64,000 nt of DNA from an uncultured Burkholderiales bacterium (GCA_946480465.1 CAMLJY010000003.1:120510-184509); one strand, 5' to 3'; shown: positions 54,011-62,930, counted from the stretch's first letter. A program made the numbers and translations. Notes: generated by a model not told the origin, from the letters alone.

Positions 54011-54349
54011 ATGCCCGTCATCACCATCCTGCCGCATCCCGAGTACTGCCCCAAGGGCGACAAGGTCGAAGCACCGCGCGGCACCTCCATTTGCGAAGCG
54101 CTGCTGGACAACGGCATCCCGATCGAGCACGCGTGCGAGATGAGCTGCGCCTGCACCACCTGCCATGTGATCGTGCGCGAGGGCATCGCCTCGCTGAACG
54201 AGCAGGAGGAAGAGGAAGAGGACATGCTCGACCGCGCCTGGGGGCTGGAGGCCAACTCGCGCCTGAGCTGCCAGGCCATCCTCGGGGACAAGGACGTGAC
54301 GATCGAGATCCCGAAGTACTCGATCAATCACGCCAAAGAGAACCACTGA
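54011..54349 (+). CDS. fdx: ISC-type [2Fe-2S] ferredoxin
   Basis: A 112-residue adrenodoxin-like ferredoxin. Cluster cysteines are in EHACEMSCACTTCHV and near the C-terminus in RLSCQAIL. It supplies electrons for cluster assembly. The acidic run EQEEEEED is typical for docking. Last gene of the isc cluster; iscX, which often follows, is absent, and the 137 bp downstream contain no clear terminator. Confidence 0.97.
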   Translation: MPVITILPHPEYCPKGDKVEAPRGTSICEALLDNGIPIEHACEMSCACTTCHVIVREGIASLNEQEEEEEDMLDRAWGLEANSRLSCQAILGDKDVTIEIPKYSINHAKENH

Positions 54350-54486
54350 GCGCCGCCTGTCCGGACGGTTGCGCCGCTGCGAGGGCCGGTTGAGGCGCCA
54401 TTGCTCCTGCGCTTGAGCGCCGCTGGAATCGCGCTGCGCCCACAGGCCCACGACGGGCGGCGAGTCCGCAGCGGTGCCGCACACTT

Positions 54487-55167
54487 TCAGGTATAGGTTT
54501 CCCACGCCTTGTGCTCCTCGGTGTCGAGGTGCGGCAGCGTGTTGTAGGTCACCAGCGTGTGTCGCTTGGGCGTGAAGGCGAACTCGGTGACCGAGCTGTT
54601 GCGGATGCGCAGGTTGAGTTCGATGGTGGTCTCAGGCGGCGTGCTCAGCACGAGACCGACGGCGGTGGAGATCGGACCACCGCTGGACACCATCAGCACG
54701 TCGCCCTCATGGTTCGTGCGCACGTGGTCCAGTGCGCCACGGATGCCCGCGACGAAGTCCGCGTAGCTGGGCATGCCCGCCGGCTGGGCGTCTCCCGCCA
54801 TCCAGGCGCGCAGGCCGTCGCGCAGCAGGCGGAAGTGGTGCCGCACCATCTCCGGCGTGTCGGGCTTCTGCAGCGGTTGCGGATGGATGGCGGCGATCAC
54901 CGCCTCGCTGTCGTACTCGTTCAGGCCGGGCCAGGGAAGGACGTCCTGCCAGGCGTCACGAGGAAGGCCGAGGCCCTCGGCGATGCCTTGCCAGGATTGC
55001 GCGTGGCGCTTCAGCGTGCCGGTCACCACCGCTTCGAAGCACGCACCGCGTTCGCGCAGGTACTGGCCCAGCCGCAGGCACTGGCGGTGGCCCAGGTCGC
55101 TGAGGCAGTCGTAGTCCGCGGCGCCGAAGGAGGCCTGCCCGTGGCGCACCAACAAGAGTCGTCCCAT
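54487..55167 (-). CDS. Histidine phosphatase family protein
   Basis: A 226-residue phosphoglycerate-mutase-like protein. The RHG motif is intact (LLLVRHGQASFGAADYD), and the usual second arginine lies in GTLKRH. The region of the second catalytic histidine reads MVSSGGPIS where HGG is expected, so the key histidine appears replaced by serine. It may therefore be a weak or altered enzyme. Convergent with fdx. The start at 55167 begins directly at the first beta strand. Confidence 0.85.
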   Translation of the reverse strand: MGRLLLVRHGQASFGAADYDCLSDLGHRQCLRLGQYLRERGACFEAVVTGTLKRHAQSWQGIAEGLGLPRDAWQDVLPWPGLNEYDSEAVIAAIHPQPLQKPDTPEMVRHHFRLLRDGLRAWMAGDAQPAGMPSYADFVAGIRGALDHVRTNHEGDVLMVSSGGPISTAVGLVLSTPPETTIELNLRIRNSSVTEFAFTPKRHTLVTYNTLPHLDTEEHKAWETYT

Positions 55168-55221
55168 GCACCGGATTGTGTTGGTCCGCCGTGCACCGGC
55201 TTGTCGCGATCGTGACCCGGG

Positions 55222-55262
55222 AAAGAAAAGCACCCCTCGGCGAGTTGATCGCCGAGGGGTGG
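55222..55262 (-). terminator. Intrinsic terminator of the nrtABC operon
   Basis: A perfect 13-bp stem CACCCCTCGGCGA/TCGCCGAGGGGTG (55232-55244 and 55250-55262). On the minus strand it is followed by CTTTTCTTT. It lies 93 bp past the nrtC stop. Confidence 0.88.
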
Positions 55263-55355
55263 ACGAAAGGGCAAGGCCCTGCTGAGGAGATAGACAGACG
55301 CTCGTCGCCGAACGTCATGCGTCCTTATGCAACGGCCATGCCAGGCAGCGCTTGG

Positions 55356-56153
55356 TCAGGCGGCCTTCTCGACGTGGCCGTGTCGCGTGTACAGGAAGTC
55401 CAGCACTTCCTTGCGGCAGTGCACGTAGGTGGGGTCCTCGGCCAGCGCCACGCGGTTGCGCGGCCGCGGCAGGTCCACCTTCAGGATCTCGCCGATCGTG
55501 GCGGCGGGGCCGTTGGTCATCATCACGATGCGGTCGGACAGCAGCACCGCCTCGTCCACGTCGTGCGTCACCATCACCACCGTGCTCTGGGTGCGGGCGA
55601 CGATCTTCAGCAGCTCGTCCTGCAGGTGGGCGCGGGTCAGCGCGTCCAGTGCGCCGAAGGGCTCGTCCATCAGCAGCACCTTGGGCTCCATCGCCAGCGC
55701 CCGGGCTATGCCCACGCGCTGCTTCATGCCGCCGGACACCTCGTGCGGCCGCTTCTGCATCGCGTGACCCATGCCGACCAGTTCCAGCGCCGCCTTGGTG
55801 CGCGACTTCAGCACCGCCTTCGAGTCGGTCGCGGCGAAGACGCGCTCCACCGCGAGGTAGACGTTCTCGTAGCAGGTGAGCCAGGGCAGCAGCGAGTGGT
55901 TCTGGAACACCACGGCGCGTTCGGGGCCTGGCGCGGCGATCTCGCGGTTGTCGCACAGCAGCACGCCGGAGGAGGGCACCAGCAGCCCGGCGATCAGGTT
56001 CAGCAGCGTGGACTTGCCGCAGCCCGAGTGGCCGATGAGCGTGACGAACTCGCCCTTGGCGACCTTCAGGTCGATGGCGCGCAGGGCGTGGAAGCGGCCC
56101 TTCTTCGTGTTGAACACCATCTCGGCGTTCTGGACCTGGATGAAGTTGTTCAT
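55356..56153 (-). CDS. nrtC: Nitrate ABC importer ATPase
   Basis: A 265-residue ATPase of the NrtD/SsuB/TauB group. Walker A GHSGCGKST, Q loop in VFQNHSLLPW, signature VSGGMKQR, Walker B VLLMDEPFGALD and switch histidine in VTHDVDEA are visible. It energises the NrtB permease. Unlike cyanobacterial NrtC it lacks a fused NrtA-like domain, so it matches NasD/NrtD in form. GGAGG precedes the ATG; gap to nrtB 16 bp. A terminator follows. Confidence 0.92.
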   Translation of the reverse strand: MNNFIQVQNAEMVFNTKKGRFHALRAIDLKVAKGEFVTLIGHSGCGKSTLLNLIAGLLVPSSGVLLCDNREIAAPGPERAVVFQNHSLLPWLTCYENVYLAVERVFAATDSKAVLKSRTKAALELVGMGHAMQKRPHEVSGGMKQRVGIARALAMEPKVLLMDEPFGALDALTRAHLQDELLKIVARTQSTVVMVTHDVDEAVLLSDRIVMMTNGPAATIGEILKVDLPRPRNRVALAEDPTYVHCRKEVLDFLYTRHGHVEKAA

Positions 56154-56169
56154 GTGACGTGCCTCCGGG

Positions 56170-57093
56170 TCAATCGTCGAACGAGAAGCGCTTGGCGATG
56201 GCCATCAGCATCTGTTCCAGCGCCAGGCCGACGATGCCGATCACGAAGATCGCGATGATGATGTGCTGCACGTTGAGGTTGTTCCACTCGTCCCACACCC
56301 AGAAGCCGATGCCCACGCCCCCGGTCAGCATCTCGGCCGCCACGATCACGAGCCAGGCCGTGCCCACCGACAGGCGCACGCCGGTCAGCATGTAGGGCAG
56401 TACCGCCGGGAAGAGGATGCGGGTGATGACCTTCCACTCGCTCAGGTTCAGCACCTTGGCGACGTTCAGGTAGTCGGCCGGCACGCGCTGCACGCCCACG
56501 GCGGTGTTGATGATCATCGGCCAGATGGAGCAGATGAAGATGGTCCAGATGGCGGCCGGGTTGGCCGACTTGAACACCAGCAGGCCGATCGGCAGCCAGG
56601 CCAGTGGCGAGACCGGCCGCAGCAGGCTCACCAGCGGCGAGACCATGCGGTTCAGGAACTCGAAGCGGCCGAGCATGAAGCCCATGGGAATGCCGACGAG
56701 CGCGGCCAGGCCGAAGCCGATGCCCACGCGCTGCAGCGAGCTCAGGATGTTCCAGCCGATGCCCTGGTCGTTGGGCCCGTTCTGGTAGAAGGGGTCCGCG
56801 AAAAGCTTGGCGGCGGCCTCGAAGGTCTGGGCGGGCGTGGGAAAGCTGCCGCCCTTGATCGTCAATAGCGCCCAGATGCCGATCAGCAGGGCGATGCCGA
56901 TCACCGGCGGCAGCACTTTGAGCGCCGCGCCGCGGAAATCGAACGGGGCCTTTGCCAAGGGGGGTTGGACGCTCCTTTCGGGAGTTGGCGCCACCACCTT
57001 GGCGCCCGGCGCGGCGGCAGGCACCGCGCCGCGGGCGGCGGCACGCTCGTCGGCCACCGCGTCGATCGGGGAGTGAAAAACGGCACTGACCAT
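56170..57093 (-). CDS. nrtB: Nitrate ABC importer permease
   Basis: A 307-residue permease with six or so membrane helices in the binding-protein-dependent transport fold. It starts with about 75 cytoplasmic residues rich in alanine and proline. The EAA-type loop lies around NVAKVLNLSEWKVITRILFPAVLP. The WPMIINTAVGVQ and GTAWLVIVAAEML segments are shared with NrtB/NasE. Lies 12 bp after nrtA. Confidence 0.93.
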   Translation of the reverse strand: MVSAVFHSPIDAVADERAAARGAVPAAAPGAKVVAPTPERSVQPPLAKAPFDFRGAALKVLPPVIGIALLIGIWALLTIKGGSFPTPAQTFEAAAKLFADPFYQNGPNDQGIGWNILSSLQRVGIGFGLAALVGIPMGFMLGRFEFLNRMVSPLVSLLRPVSPLAWLPIGLLVFKSANPAAIWTIFICSIWPMIINTAVGVQRVPADYLNVAKVLNLSEWKVITRILFPAVLPYMLTGVRLSVGTAWLVIVAAEMLTGGVGIGFWVWDEWNNLNVQHIIIAIFVIGIVGLALEQMLMAIAKRFSFDD

Positions 57094-57105
57094 GGTTCAG
57101 CTCCC

Positions 57106-58398
57106 TCAGGCCTTGATCTTGAAGGAGTCGGCGTACTTCGCCGGATCCTTGCCGTCCCACACCACGCCGTCGATCAGCTTGGAGGTGCGCATCACATCCT
57201 TCGGCACGCTGATCTTCATGGCCGAGGCCACTTGCTTGTACAGGTCCACCTGATTGATCTGCCTGGCGACCGCCAGGTAGTCGGGGTGGTCCTTGATCAG
57301 GCCCCAGCGCTTGTGCTGGGTCAGGAACCACATGCCGTCGCTGAGGTAGGGGAAGTTGACCGCCCCGTCGTTGAAGAACTTCATGTGGTTCGGGTCGTCC
57401 CAGGTCCTGCCCAGGCCGTTCTGGTAGCGCCCGAGGATGCGCTGGTTGATCGCATCGGCGCTGGTGTTGATGTAGGCCTTCTGCGCCACCGTCTCGGCCA
57501 TCTTCATCTTGTTCTGCAGGCCGGCGTCGATCCAGCGGCTCGCTTCGAGCACCGCCATCATCACGGCGCGCACGGTGTTGGGATGCTTCTTCACGAAATC
57601 GCCGGTCGTGCCCAGGACCTTCTCGGGATGGTCCCTCCAGATGTCCTGCGTGGTGTTCGCGGTGATGCCGATGTTGTCGATGATGGCCCGGTGGTTCCAA
57701 GGCTCACCCACGCAGAAACCATCCATGTTGCCGACGCGCATGTTGGCCACCATCTGCGGAGGCGGCACGGTGATGAGCTTGGCGCCGCTGACCGGGTTGA
57801 TGCCCGCGGCGGCCAGCCAGTAGTGCATCCACATCGCGTGCGTGCCGGTCGGAAAGGTGCCCGCGAAGCTGTATTCGCGTGGATTGGCCGCCATGAACTT
57901 CGCCAGCGTCGGGCCGTCCACCGCGCCCTTGTCGGCCAGGGCCTTCGACAACGAAATGGCCTGGCCGTTGTTGTTGATGGACATCAGCACCGCCATGTCC
58001 TTCTTGGGGCCGCCGATGCCCAGGTGCACGCCATACACGAGGCCGTAGAGCACATGGGCCATGTCGAGCTCGCCATTGACCAGCTTGTCGCGCACGCCGG
58101 CCCAGGAGGCCTCCTTGGTCGGAACGATCTTGACGCCGTACTTCTTGTCGAAGCCCAGCACCGAGGCCATCACGACGCTGGCGCAGTCGGTCAGCGGAAT
58201 GAAGCCGATGCGGACCTCCTCCTTCTCGGGCTTGTCGGAGCCCTGCGCGTACACCGCGGCCTGCAGTCCGGGGATCATGCCGGTGGCCGATGCCGTGGCG
58301 GCCGTCGCTGCGGCGGCCTTGATGATGCTGCGGCGTCCCATGTCGATCGTGTCCTTCGTGGTGGGGCTGGCCTCGGGGGCGGACGGCTGGTTGGGCAT
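57106..58398 (-). CDS. nrtA: Nitrate ABC importer binding protein (NrtA/NasF type)
   Basis: A 430-residue NrtA/CmpA-family protein. The signal has a twin-arginine character (MGRRSIIKAAAATAATAS, about residues 20-37) preceded by a 19-residue lead, so export through Tat is likely. The mature part opens VRIGFIPLTDCASVVMA and contains the nitrate-pocket region GTHAMWMHYWLAAAGINP and GFCVGEPWNHRAI. It captures nitrate in the periplasm. Being exported, it is not a cytoplasmic NasS sensor. The ATG lies 17 bp after a strong terminator in its leader; AAAGAG serves as a weak ribosome site. Confidence 0.92.
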   Translation of the reverse strand: MPNQPSAPEASPTTKDTIDMGRRSIIKAAAATAATASATGMIPGLQAAVYAQGSDKPEKEEVRIGFIPLTDCASVVMASVLGFDKKYGVKIVPTKEASWAGVRDKLVNGELDMAHVLYGLVYGVHLGIGGPKKDMAVLMSINNNGQAISLSKALADKGAVDGPTLAKFMAANPREYSFAGTFPTGTHAMWMHYWLAAAGINPVSGAKLITVPPPQMVANMRVGNMDGFCVGEPWNHRAIIDNIGITANTTQDIWRDHPEKVLGTTGDFVKKHPNTVRAVMMAVLEASRWIDAGLQNKMKMAETVAQKAYINTSADAINQRILGRYQNGLGRTWDDPNHMKFFNDGAVNFPYLSDGMWFLTQHKRWGLIKDHPDYLAVARQINQVDLYKQVASAMKISVPKDVMRTSKLIDGVVWDGKDPAKYADSFKIKA

Positions 58399-58415
58399 CT
58401 GACTCTTTCGTGCTG

Positions 58416-58469
58416 AAAAAAGAAAAGGCGTCCTCACCGTGCAACCGATGGGTTGCGGGTGGGGACGCC
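58416..58469 (-). terminator. Leader terminator upstream of nrtA
   Basis: On the minus strand GGCGTCCCCACC pairs with GGTGAGGACGCC (one mismatch), with an inner GCAACC/GGTTGC helix and loop CATC. It is followed by TTTTCTTTTTT (58416-58426). It ends before the nrtA start, so transcription would stop unless antiterminated. Confidence 0.9.
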
Positions 58470-58539
58470 ATCGTCCTGGCCGGTCACTGTTCAGCGCTGA
58501 GCAGCGGCGGCATGCATCGGAAGGTCGCCGTTGACCTTC
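58463..58539 (-). promoter_or_regulatory. nrtA leader: ANTAR-type hexaloop hairpin and competing antiterminator
   Basis: Just after the predicted start is a 7-bp hairpin GAAGGTC/GACCTTC (58520-58539) with the hexaloop AACGGC, which fits the A-N3-G-N loop bound by ANTAR domains. Further on GGACG/CGTCC with loop ATGG (58463-58476) would sequester the first half of the terminator stem. A second hexaloop was not found with certainty. Confidence 0.65.
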
Positions 58540-58554
58540 TTGCCCGGAGGCTAC

Positions 58555-58569
58555 GCAATCGCTGTGCCA
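58555..58569 (-). promoter_or_regulatory. Sigma-54 (-24/-12) promoter of nrtABC
   Basis: On the minus strand TGGCACAGCGATTGC matches TGGCACG-N4-TTGC with one mismatch (seventh base A for G) and correct spacing. Start of transcription would be near 58543, directly before the hexaloop hairpin. Confidence 0.72.
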
Positions 58570-58598
58570 GCCTGTGCGAGCCGGTGGGCTTGCTGCGC

Positions 58599-58615
58599 CG
58601 CACCAAACGGGTGAA
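58599..58615 (-). promoter_or_regulatory. NtrC-like enhancer site upstream of nrtA
   Basis: On the minus strand TTCACC-CGTTT-GGTGCG matches the NtrC site TGCACC-N5-GGTGCA at 10 of 12 positions. It is centred about 64 bp upstream of the predicted sigma-54 start. Confidence 0.55.
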
Positions 58616-58666
58616 TCGGCGCCTGTTTGTCGTGCTCCGGCGCAGGGCCGGCGCACCTTGAAGGCA

Positions 58667-59305
58667 TCAGCCCAGCAGCTCGGCCGCGTCAAGCATGCGC
58701 TGCGCGAGGTCGGCGATCTTCAGGCCCTTGTCCATCGCGGTCTTGCGCAGGCGTGCGTAGGCATCTTCCTCGCTGAGGTTCTGGCGCTTCATCAACAGGC
58801 CCTTCGCGCGGTCGATCAGCTTGCGGTCGCTCAGCTGGCTGCGCGCATCGGCCAGTTCCTGGCGCATCGATTCCTCGACCTGGAAGCGCGCCATCGCCAC
58901 GTCGAGCACGGGCTTCACCCGCGCCGGCGCGAGGCCGGCCACCACGTAGGCCGTCACGCCGTTGGCGATGGCGTCCTTCACGTGCGTGGTGTCGTCGTCA
59001 TTGGTGAACAGCACGATCGGGCGGCGCGCGTCGCGCGTGGCCATCACCACGTGCTCCAGCGTGTCGCGGGCCTGGCTCTCGGCGTCGACGATGATCAGGT
59101 CAGGCTGGATCTGCGCCAGCCGCTCGGGCAGAAAGATGTCCGAAGGCAGCACGGCCACGATGTTGTAGCCGCCCTCCAGCAGGCCGATGCGCAGGTTGCG
59201 CGAGCGCTCCGCGGCGCCCCAGGTCTCGGCGTCGGCATCCGGGCCGGGCGTCAAGGACTCCGGGGCGATGATGACGATGCGCAGCGCGGCAGCGGGTTCG
59301 GCCAT
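58667..59305 (-). CDS. nasT: ANTAR-domain response regulator NasT
   Basis: A 212-residue protein with a receiver-like N-terminal domain (about 8-140; PDLIIVDAES at the acceptor strand, VLFTNDDD) and a C-terminal ANTAR domain (about 158-212; DRKLIDRAKGLLMKRQNLSE). NasT binds hairpins in nitrate-gene leaders and prevents termination unless held by the sensor NasS. No nasS gene is in this window. Position directly before nrtA, whose leader has a hexaloop hairpin and terminator, makes nrtABC the likely target. A stretch of about 20 residues after the first strand (PGPDADAETWGAAERSR) is longer than usual. Divergent from tsaD. Confidence 0.92.
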   Translation of the reverse strand: MAEPAAALRIVIIAPESLTPGPDADAETWGAAERSRNLRIGLLEGGYNIVAVLPSDIFLPERLAQIQPDLIIVDAESQARDTLEHVVMATRDARRPIVLFTNDDDTTHVKDAIANGVTAYVVAGLAPARVKPVLDVAMARFQVEESMRQELADARSQLSDRKLIDRAKGLLMKRQNLSEEDAYARLRKTAMDKGLKIADLAQRMLDAAELLG

Positions 59306-59390
59306 GCGCTGTGCATGAGCAACATCCGAGCCAAGGGCACCGGCGCGGGCCGCCCTGCGCCAGGAAGGTGCGCCACTACACTGTCGCGCC

Positions 59391-60425
59391 ATGAACGTGC
59401 TGGGCATCGAATCTTCCTGCGACGAGACCGGTGTCGCGCTGGTCTCGTCGCACGGCGGCGCGGTGCCCAGGCTGCGTGCCCACGCCTTGCACAGCCAGGT
59501 GCACATGCACGAGGCCTACGGCGGCGTGGTGCCCGAGCTGGCCTCGCGGGACCACATCCGGCGCGTGCTGCCGCTGACGCGCGAGGTGCTGGCCTCGGCC
59601 GGCGCGGCGCTGGAGGACATCGACGTGGTGGCCTACACCCGTGGCCCCGGCTTGGCGGGCGCCTTGCTGGTCGGCGCCGGCGTGGCCTGCGCACTCGCCG
59701 CGGCGCTGGGCCGGCCGACCCTGGGCGTGCACCACCTGGAAGGGCACTTGCTGTCGCCCTTCCTGTCGGCCGATCCGCCGGCTTTTCCTTTCGTCGCGCT
59801 GCTGGTGTCCGGCGGCCACACGCAGCTGATGCGGGTGGAAGGCGTGGGCCGCTACCAGCTGCTGGGCGAGACCATCGACGATGCGGCCGGCGAAGCCTTC
59901 GACAAGTCCGCCAAGCTGCTCGGCCTGGGCTACCCCGGCGGCCCGGCCCTGTCGAAGCTGGCCGTGCAGGGCAGGGCGGATGCCTTCGCGTTGCCGCGGC
60001 CGCTGCTGCACAGCGGTGACCTCGATTTTTCCTTTGCCGGCCTGAAGACCGCGGTGATGACGCAGTACAAGCGCCTGGGTCCGGGGCCGGATGAGGCGCA
60101 ACGCGCCGACCTGGCGGCCTCCACCCAGGCCGCGATCGTCGAGGTGCTGGTGAAGAAGTCCCTGAAGGCGTTGAAGCAGACAGGCTTGAAACGCCTGGTC
60201 GTGTCGGGTGGCGTCGGCGCCAACAGCCTGCTGCGCCAACAGCTGAATGACGCGGCCACGAAACGCGGCCTGCGTGTGCACTACCCCGAGCTGGCGCTGT
60301 GCACCGACAACGGGGCGATGATCGCTCTGGCCGCGGCAATGCGGTTGCAGGCCGGTGCTTCCACCGCCGCCAACGACTACGCGTTCGACGTGCGCCCGCG
60401 CTGGCCGCTCGACCAGATCGCCTGA
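59391..60425 (+). CDS. tsaD: tRNA N6-adenosine threonylcarbamoyltransferase
   Basis: A 344-residue TsaD, which adds threonylcarbamoyl to A37 of ANN-decoding tRNAs together with TsaB and TsaE. The metal-binding histidines are in HLEGHLLSP, and the ATPase-fold motifs [24 protein letters not shown] and [14 protein letters not shown] are intact. Essential in most bacteria. TsaB/TsaE are not in this window. 86 bp from nasT, divergent. Confidence 0.98.
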   Translation: MNVLGIESSCDETGVALVSSHGGAVPRLRAHALHSQVHMHEAYGGVVPELASRDHIRRVLPLTREVLASAGAALEDIDVVAYTRGPGLAGALLVGAGVACALAAALGRPTLGVHHLEGHLLSPFLSADPPAFPFVALLVSGGHTQLMRVEGVGRYQLLGETIDDAAGEAFDKSAKLLGLGYPGGPALSKLAVQGRADAFALPRPLLHSGDLDFSFAGLKTAVMTQYKRLGPGPDEAQRADLAASTQAAIVEVLVKKSLKALKQTGLKRLVVSGGVGANSLLRQQLNDAATKRGLRVHYPELALCTDNGAMIALAAAMRLQAGASTAANDYAFDVRPRWPLDQIA

Positions 60426-60451
60426 TTCCTCATCCTTACCGCAGTCTCCCC

Positions 60452-61744
60452 ATGAAGTCTGTTCGCTTGTCGTGGCGCGGCATCGCCACCGCCCTGGCCT
60501 GTGCGGCCGCGGCCTCGTTCTTCACGCCCGCACGTGCGACCGAAGAGCCCATCCGCATCGGCATGATCGAAGGCCTGTCGGGCCCATTTGCCAACGCCGG
60601 AGAGGCGGTCTTCCGCAACCTGCATTGGGCGGTGGAGCGCGTCAACCAGCGCGGCGGCGTCAAGCTGCCGGGTGGCGCGCGCAAGCTGGAGCTGGTGCGC
60701 CTGGACAGCAAAGGCGCGGCCGACGAGGCGCTGACGGTGCTGCGCAGCGCGCTCGACCAGCGCATCGGCTACGTGATGCAGGGCAACAGCTCGGCGGTGG
60801 CGGCGGCGCTGATCGATGCGCTGAACAAGCACAACGAACGCGAGCCGTCCCGGCGCGCGGTGTTCCTGAACTACTCCGCCGTCGACCCCGCGCTGACCAA
60901 CGAGCGCTGCAGCTTCTGGCACTTCCGCTTCGATGCGCATGCCGACATGCGGCTGTCCGCGCTGATGGACGTGCTGAAGGACGACCGCGGCCTCAAGAAG
61001 GCGTACCTGATCGGCCAGGACTACAGCTTCGGCCAGTACGTGGTGAAGCAGTCGCGCGCGATGATCGCGGCGCGGCGGCCGGACATCGAAATCGTCGGTG
61101 AGGAACTGCACCCGATGGGCCGGGTGAAGGACTTCCTGCCCTACGCCACCAAGATTCGCGCCAGCGGCGCGCAGGCGGTGGTCACCGGCAACTGGGGCAA
61201 CGACCTGACACTGCTGGTCAAGGCCGTGCGCGACCTGGGTCTGCCGGTGAAGTTCTACACCTTCTACGGCAATGCCCTGGGGGTGCCGGCCACGCTGGGC
61301 GATGCTGGCGTCGGCGCGGTGCTGGCGGTGGCGGAGTGGCACCCGAACATCGGCAACGCACCGTCGGACGCGCTGGTGGCCGGCTTCCGCCAGCGCTACC
61401 CGGAGCCGAAGGACGACTACCTGCATGCCCGCATGCAGGCGATGGTCGAGCTGCTGGCCCAGGCGATGGAGCGTGCCAAGACCGCAGACCCGACGGCGGT
61501 AGCCAAGGCGATGGAGGGGCTGAAGCTCGATGCCAAGGCCCTGGGCGGCGTGCACGAGGGCTGGATGCGTGCCGAGGATCACCAGTTCCAGCAGCCGCTG
61601 GTCGTCAGCGTGATGGACAAGGCGGGGGTGGCCGGCGTCAAGCACGACGTCGAGGGCTCCGGCTACGGCTTCCGCAGCGTGCGCCGCTTCGACGCGAAGC
61701 AGGTGGAGGCGCCGCATTCCTGCAAGATGACGCGCCCCGATTGA
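60452..61744 (+). CDS. Branched-chain amino acid-type ABC binding protein (LivK-like)
   Basis: A 430-residue periplasmic protein with a signal peptide (cut near PARATEE, residue 29 or so) and a Peripla_BP_6 fold: IRIGMIEGLSGPFANAGEAVFRNLHWAVERVNQRGG is the usual opening (shown here in parts: IRIGMIEGLSGPFANAG and AVERVNQ). It could bind amino acids, amides or aromatic compounds. No livHMGF genes are next to it, so it is an orphan that must use a transporter elsewhere. 26 bp after tsaD; the aminotransferase gene follows within 10 bp. Confidence 0.88.
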   Translation: MKSVRLSWRGIATALACAAAASFFTPARATEEPIRIGMIEGLSGPFANAGEAVFRNLHWAVERVNQRGGVKLPGGARKLELVRLDSKGAADEALTVLRSALDQRIGYVMQGNSSAVAAALIDALNKHNEREPSRRAVFLNYSAVDPALTNERCSFWHFRFDAHADMRLSALMDVLKDDRGLKKAYLIGQDYSFGQYVVKQSRAMIAARRPDIEIVGEELHPMGRVKDFLPYATKIRASGAQAVVTGNWGNDLTLLVKAVRDLGLPVKFYTFYGNALGVPATLGDAGVGAVLAVAEWHPNIGNAPSDALVAGFRQRYPEPKDDYLHARMQAMVELLAQAMERAKTADPTAVAKAMEGLKLDAKALGGVHEGWMRAEDHQFQQPLVVSVMDKAGVAGVKHDVEGSGYGFRSVRRFDAKQVEAPHSCKMTRPD

Positions 61745-61754
61745 GGAGATGGCG

Positions 61755-62930
61755 ATGAGCATGCGCGAGACGATTGCTCGCCTGCCGGCTTCGAAGATCC
61801 GCGAGGTGGCCAACGCGGGCCTGGGCCGCGACGACGTGCTGGCCTTCTGGTTCGGCGAGAGCGATCAGGTCACGCCGGAGCTGGTCCGCCAGGCGGCCGT
61901 CGAGTCACTGGCGCGCGGCGAAACCTTCTACTCCCACAACCTGGGCCTGGCCGAACTGCGCGAGGCCCTGCGCGGCTACACCGCCGGCCTGCACGGCGAC
62001 CCTGGGCCGGACCGCATCGCGGTCACCTCGTCCGGCGTCAGCGCCTTGATGCTCGCGATGCAGCTGCTGGTGGGCGCGGGCGATGAGATCGTGGTCGTCA
62101 CGCCGGTCTGGCCCAACCTGCCCGCACAGCCGGCGATCCTGGGGGGTGTGGTGAAGCGGGTGTCGCTGGCGCCCGATGCCGCCGGTGCATGGCGCCTCGA
62201 CCTGCAGCGCCTGCTGGACGCGGTGACGCCTGCGACCCGCGTGCTGCTGGTGAACGCGCCGAACAACCCCAGCGGCTGGACGCTGTCCCGGGCCGAGCAG
62301 CAGGCGCTGCTGGACCACTGCCGGCGCACCGGCACGTGGATCGTGGCCGACGAGGTCTACGAGCGCCTGTGGTTCGGCGATGAAACATCGGGCAGTGGCC
62401 ACGGCTGCGCTCCCAGCTTCCTCGACCTGGCGGCCCCCGACGACCGCGTGATCGTCGTGCACAGCTTCTCGAAGAGCTTCCTGATGACCGGTTGGCGCCT
62501 GGGCTGGATGGTGCTGCCGCGAGGCAGCCTCGATTCGGTGGCCAAGCTGATCGAGTTCAACAACTCCTGCGCGCCGGTGTTCGTGCAGCGCGGCGGCTTG
62601 GCGGCGCTGGCCAGCGCCGAAGCCAGCGTGCCGAGCCTGGTGCGGCAGCTGCGCATTTGCCGCGACGTCCTGCACGACGCGCTGGCCACGCTGCCCGGGG
62701 TGTGTGCCGCGCGTCCGCTGGGCGGCATGTATGCCTTCCTGCAGGTGGCCGACGCCGCGGACTCGCTGGCCTTCGCCAAGCGCCTCGTCAGCGAGCACGG
62801 ATTGGGGCTGGCGCCGGGCGCCGCCTTCGGTGATGAAGGGGAGGGCTGGCTGCGCTGGTGCTTCGCCTCGCGCGATCCGTCCCGGCTTCTGCAGGGGGCG
62901 GAGCGGCTGCGCCGCGCGCTGGGCCTATAA
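61755..62930 (+). CDS. PLP-dependent class I/II aminotransferase
   Basis: A 391-residue fold-type I aminotransferase. The PLP lysine is in [16 protein letters not shown], the asparagine motif is NAPNNPSGW and DEVYERL precedes it; the carboxylate-binding arginine is near the C-terminus (LRWCFASR). Substrate not assignable; the linked LivK-like gene makes an amino acid plausible. The ATG at 61755 is chosen since GAGGAG (61743-61748) is six bases ahead; the ATG at 61749 directly abuts it. Its stop codon lies within the -10 element of the next gene. Confidence 0.9.
   Translation: MSMRETIARLPASKIREVANAGLGRDDVLAFWFGESDQVTPELVRQAAVESLARGETFYSHNLGLAELREALRGYTAGLHGDPGPDRIAVTSSGVSALMLAMQLLVGAGDEIVVVTPVWPNLPAQPAILGGVVKRVSLAPDAAGAWRLDLQRLLDAVTPATRVLLVNAPNNPSGWTLSRAEQQALLDHCRRTGTWIVADEVYERLWFGDETSGSGHGCAPSFLDLAAPDDRVIVVHSFSKSFLMTGWRLGWMVLPRGSLDSVAKLIEFNNSCAPVFVQRGGLAALASAEASVPSLVRQLRICRDVLHDALATLPGVCAARPLGGMYAFLQVADAADSLAFAKRLVSEHGLGLAPGAAFGDEGEGWLRWCFASRDPSRLLQGAERLRRALGL

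Noticed and set aside
58632..58656. Hairpin GTGC-CCGGC/GCCGG-GCAC just after nasT as the first ANTAR hairpin
   Set aside because: Its loop is CCTGC (five bases, no A-N3-G-N pattern), and it lies upstream of the predicted sigma-54 start, so it would not be in the nrtA transcript.
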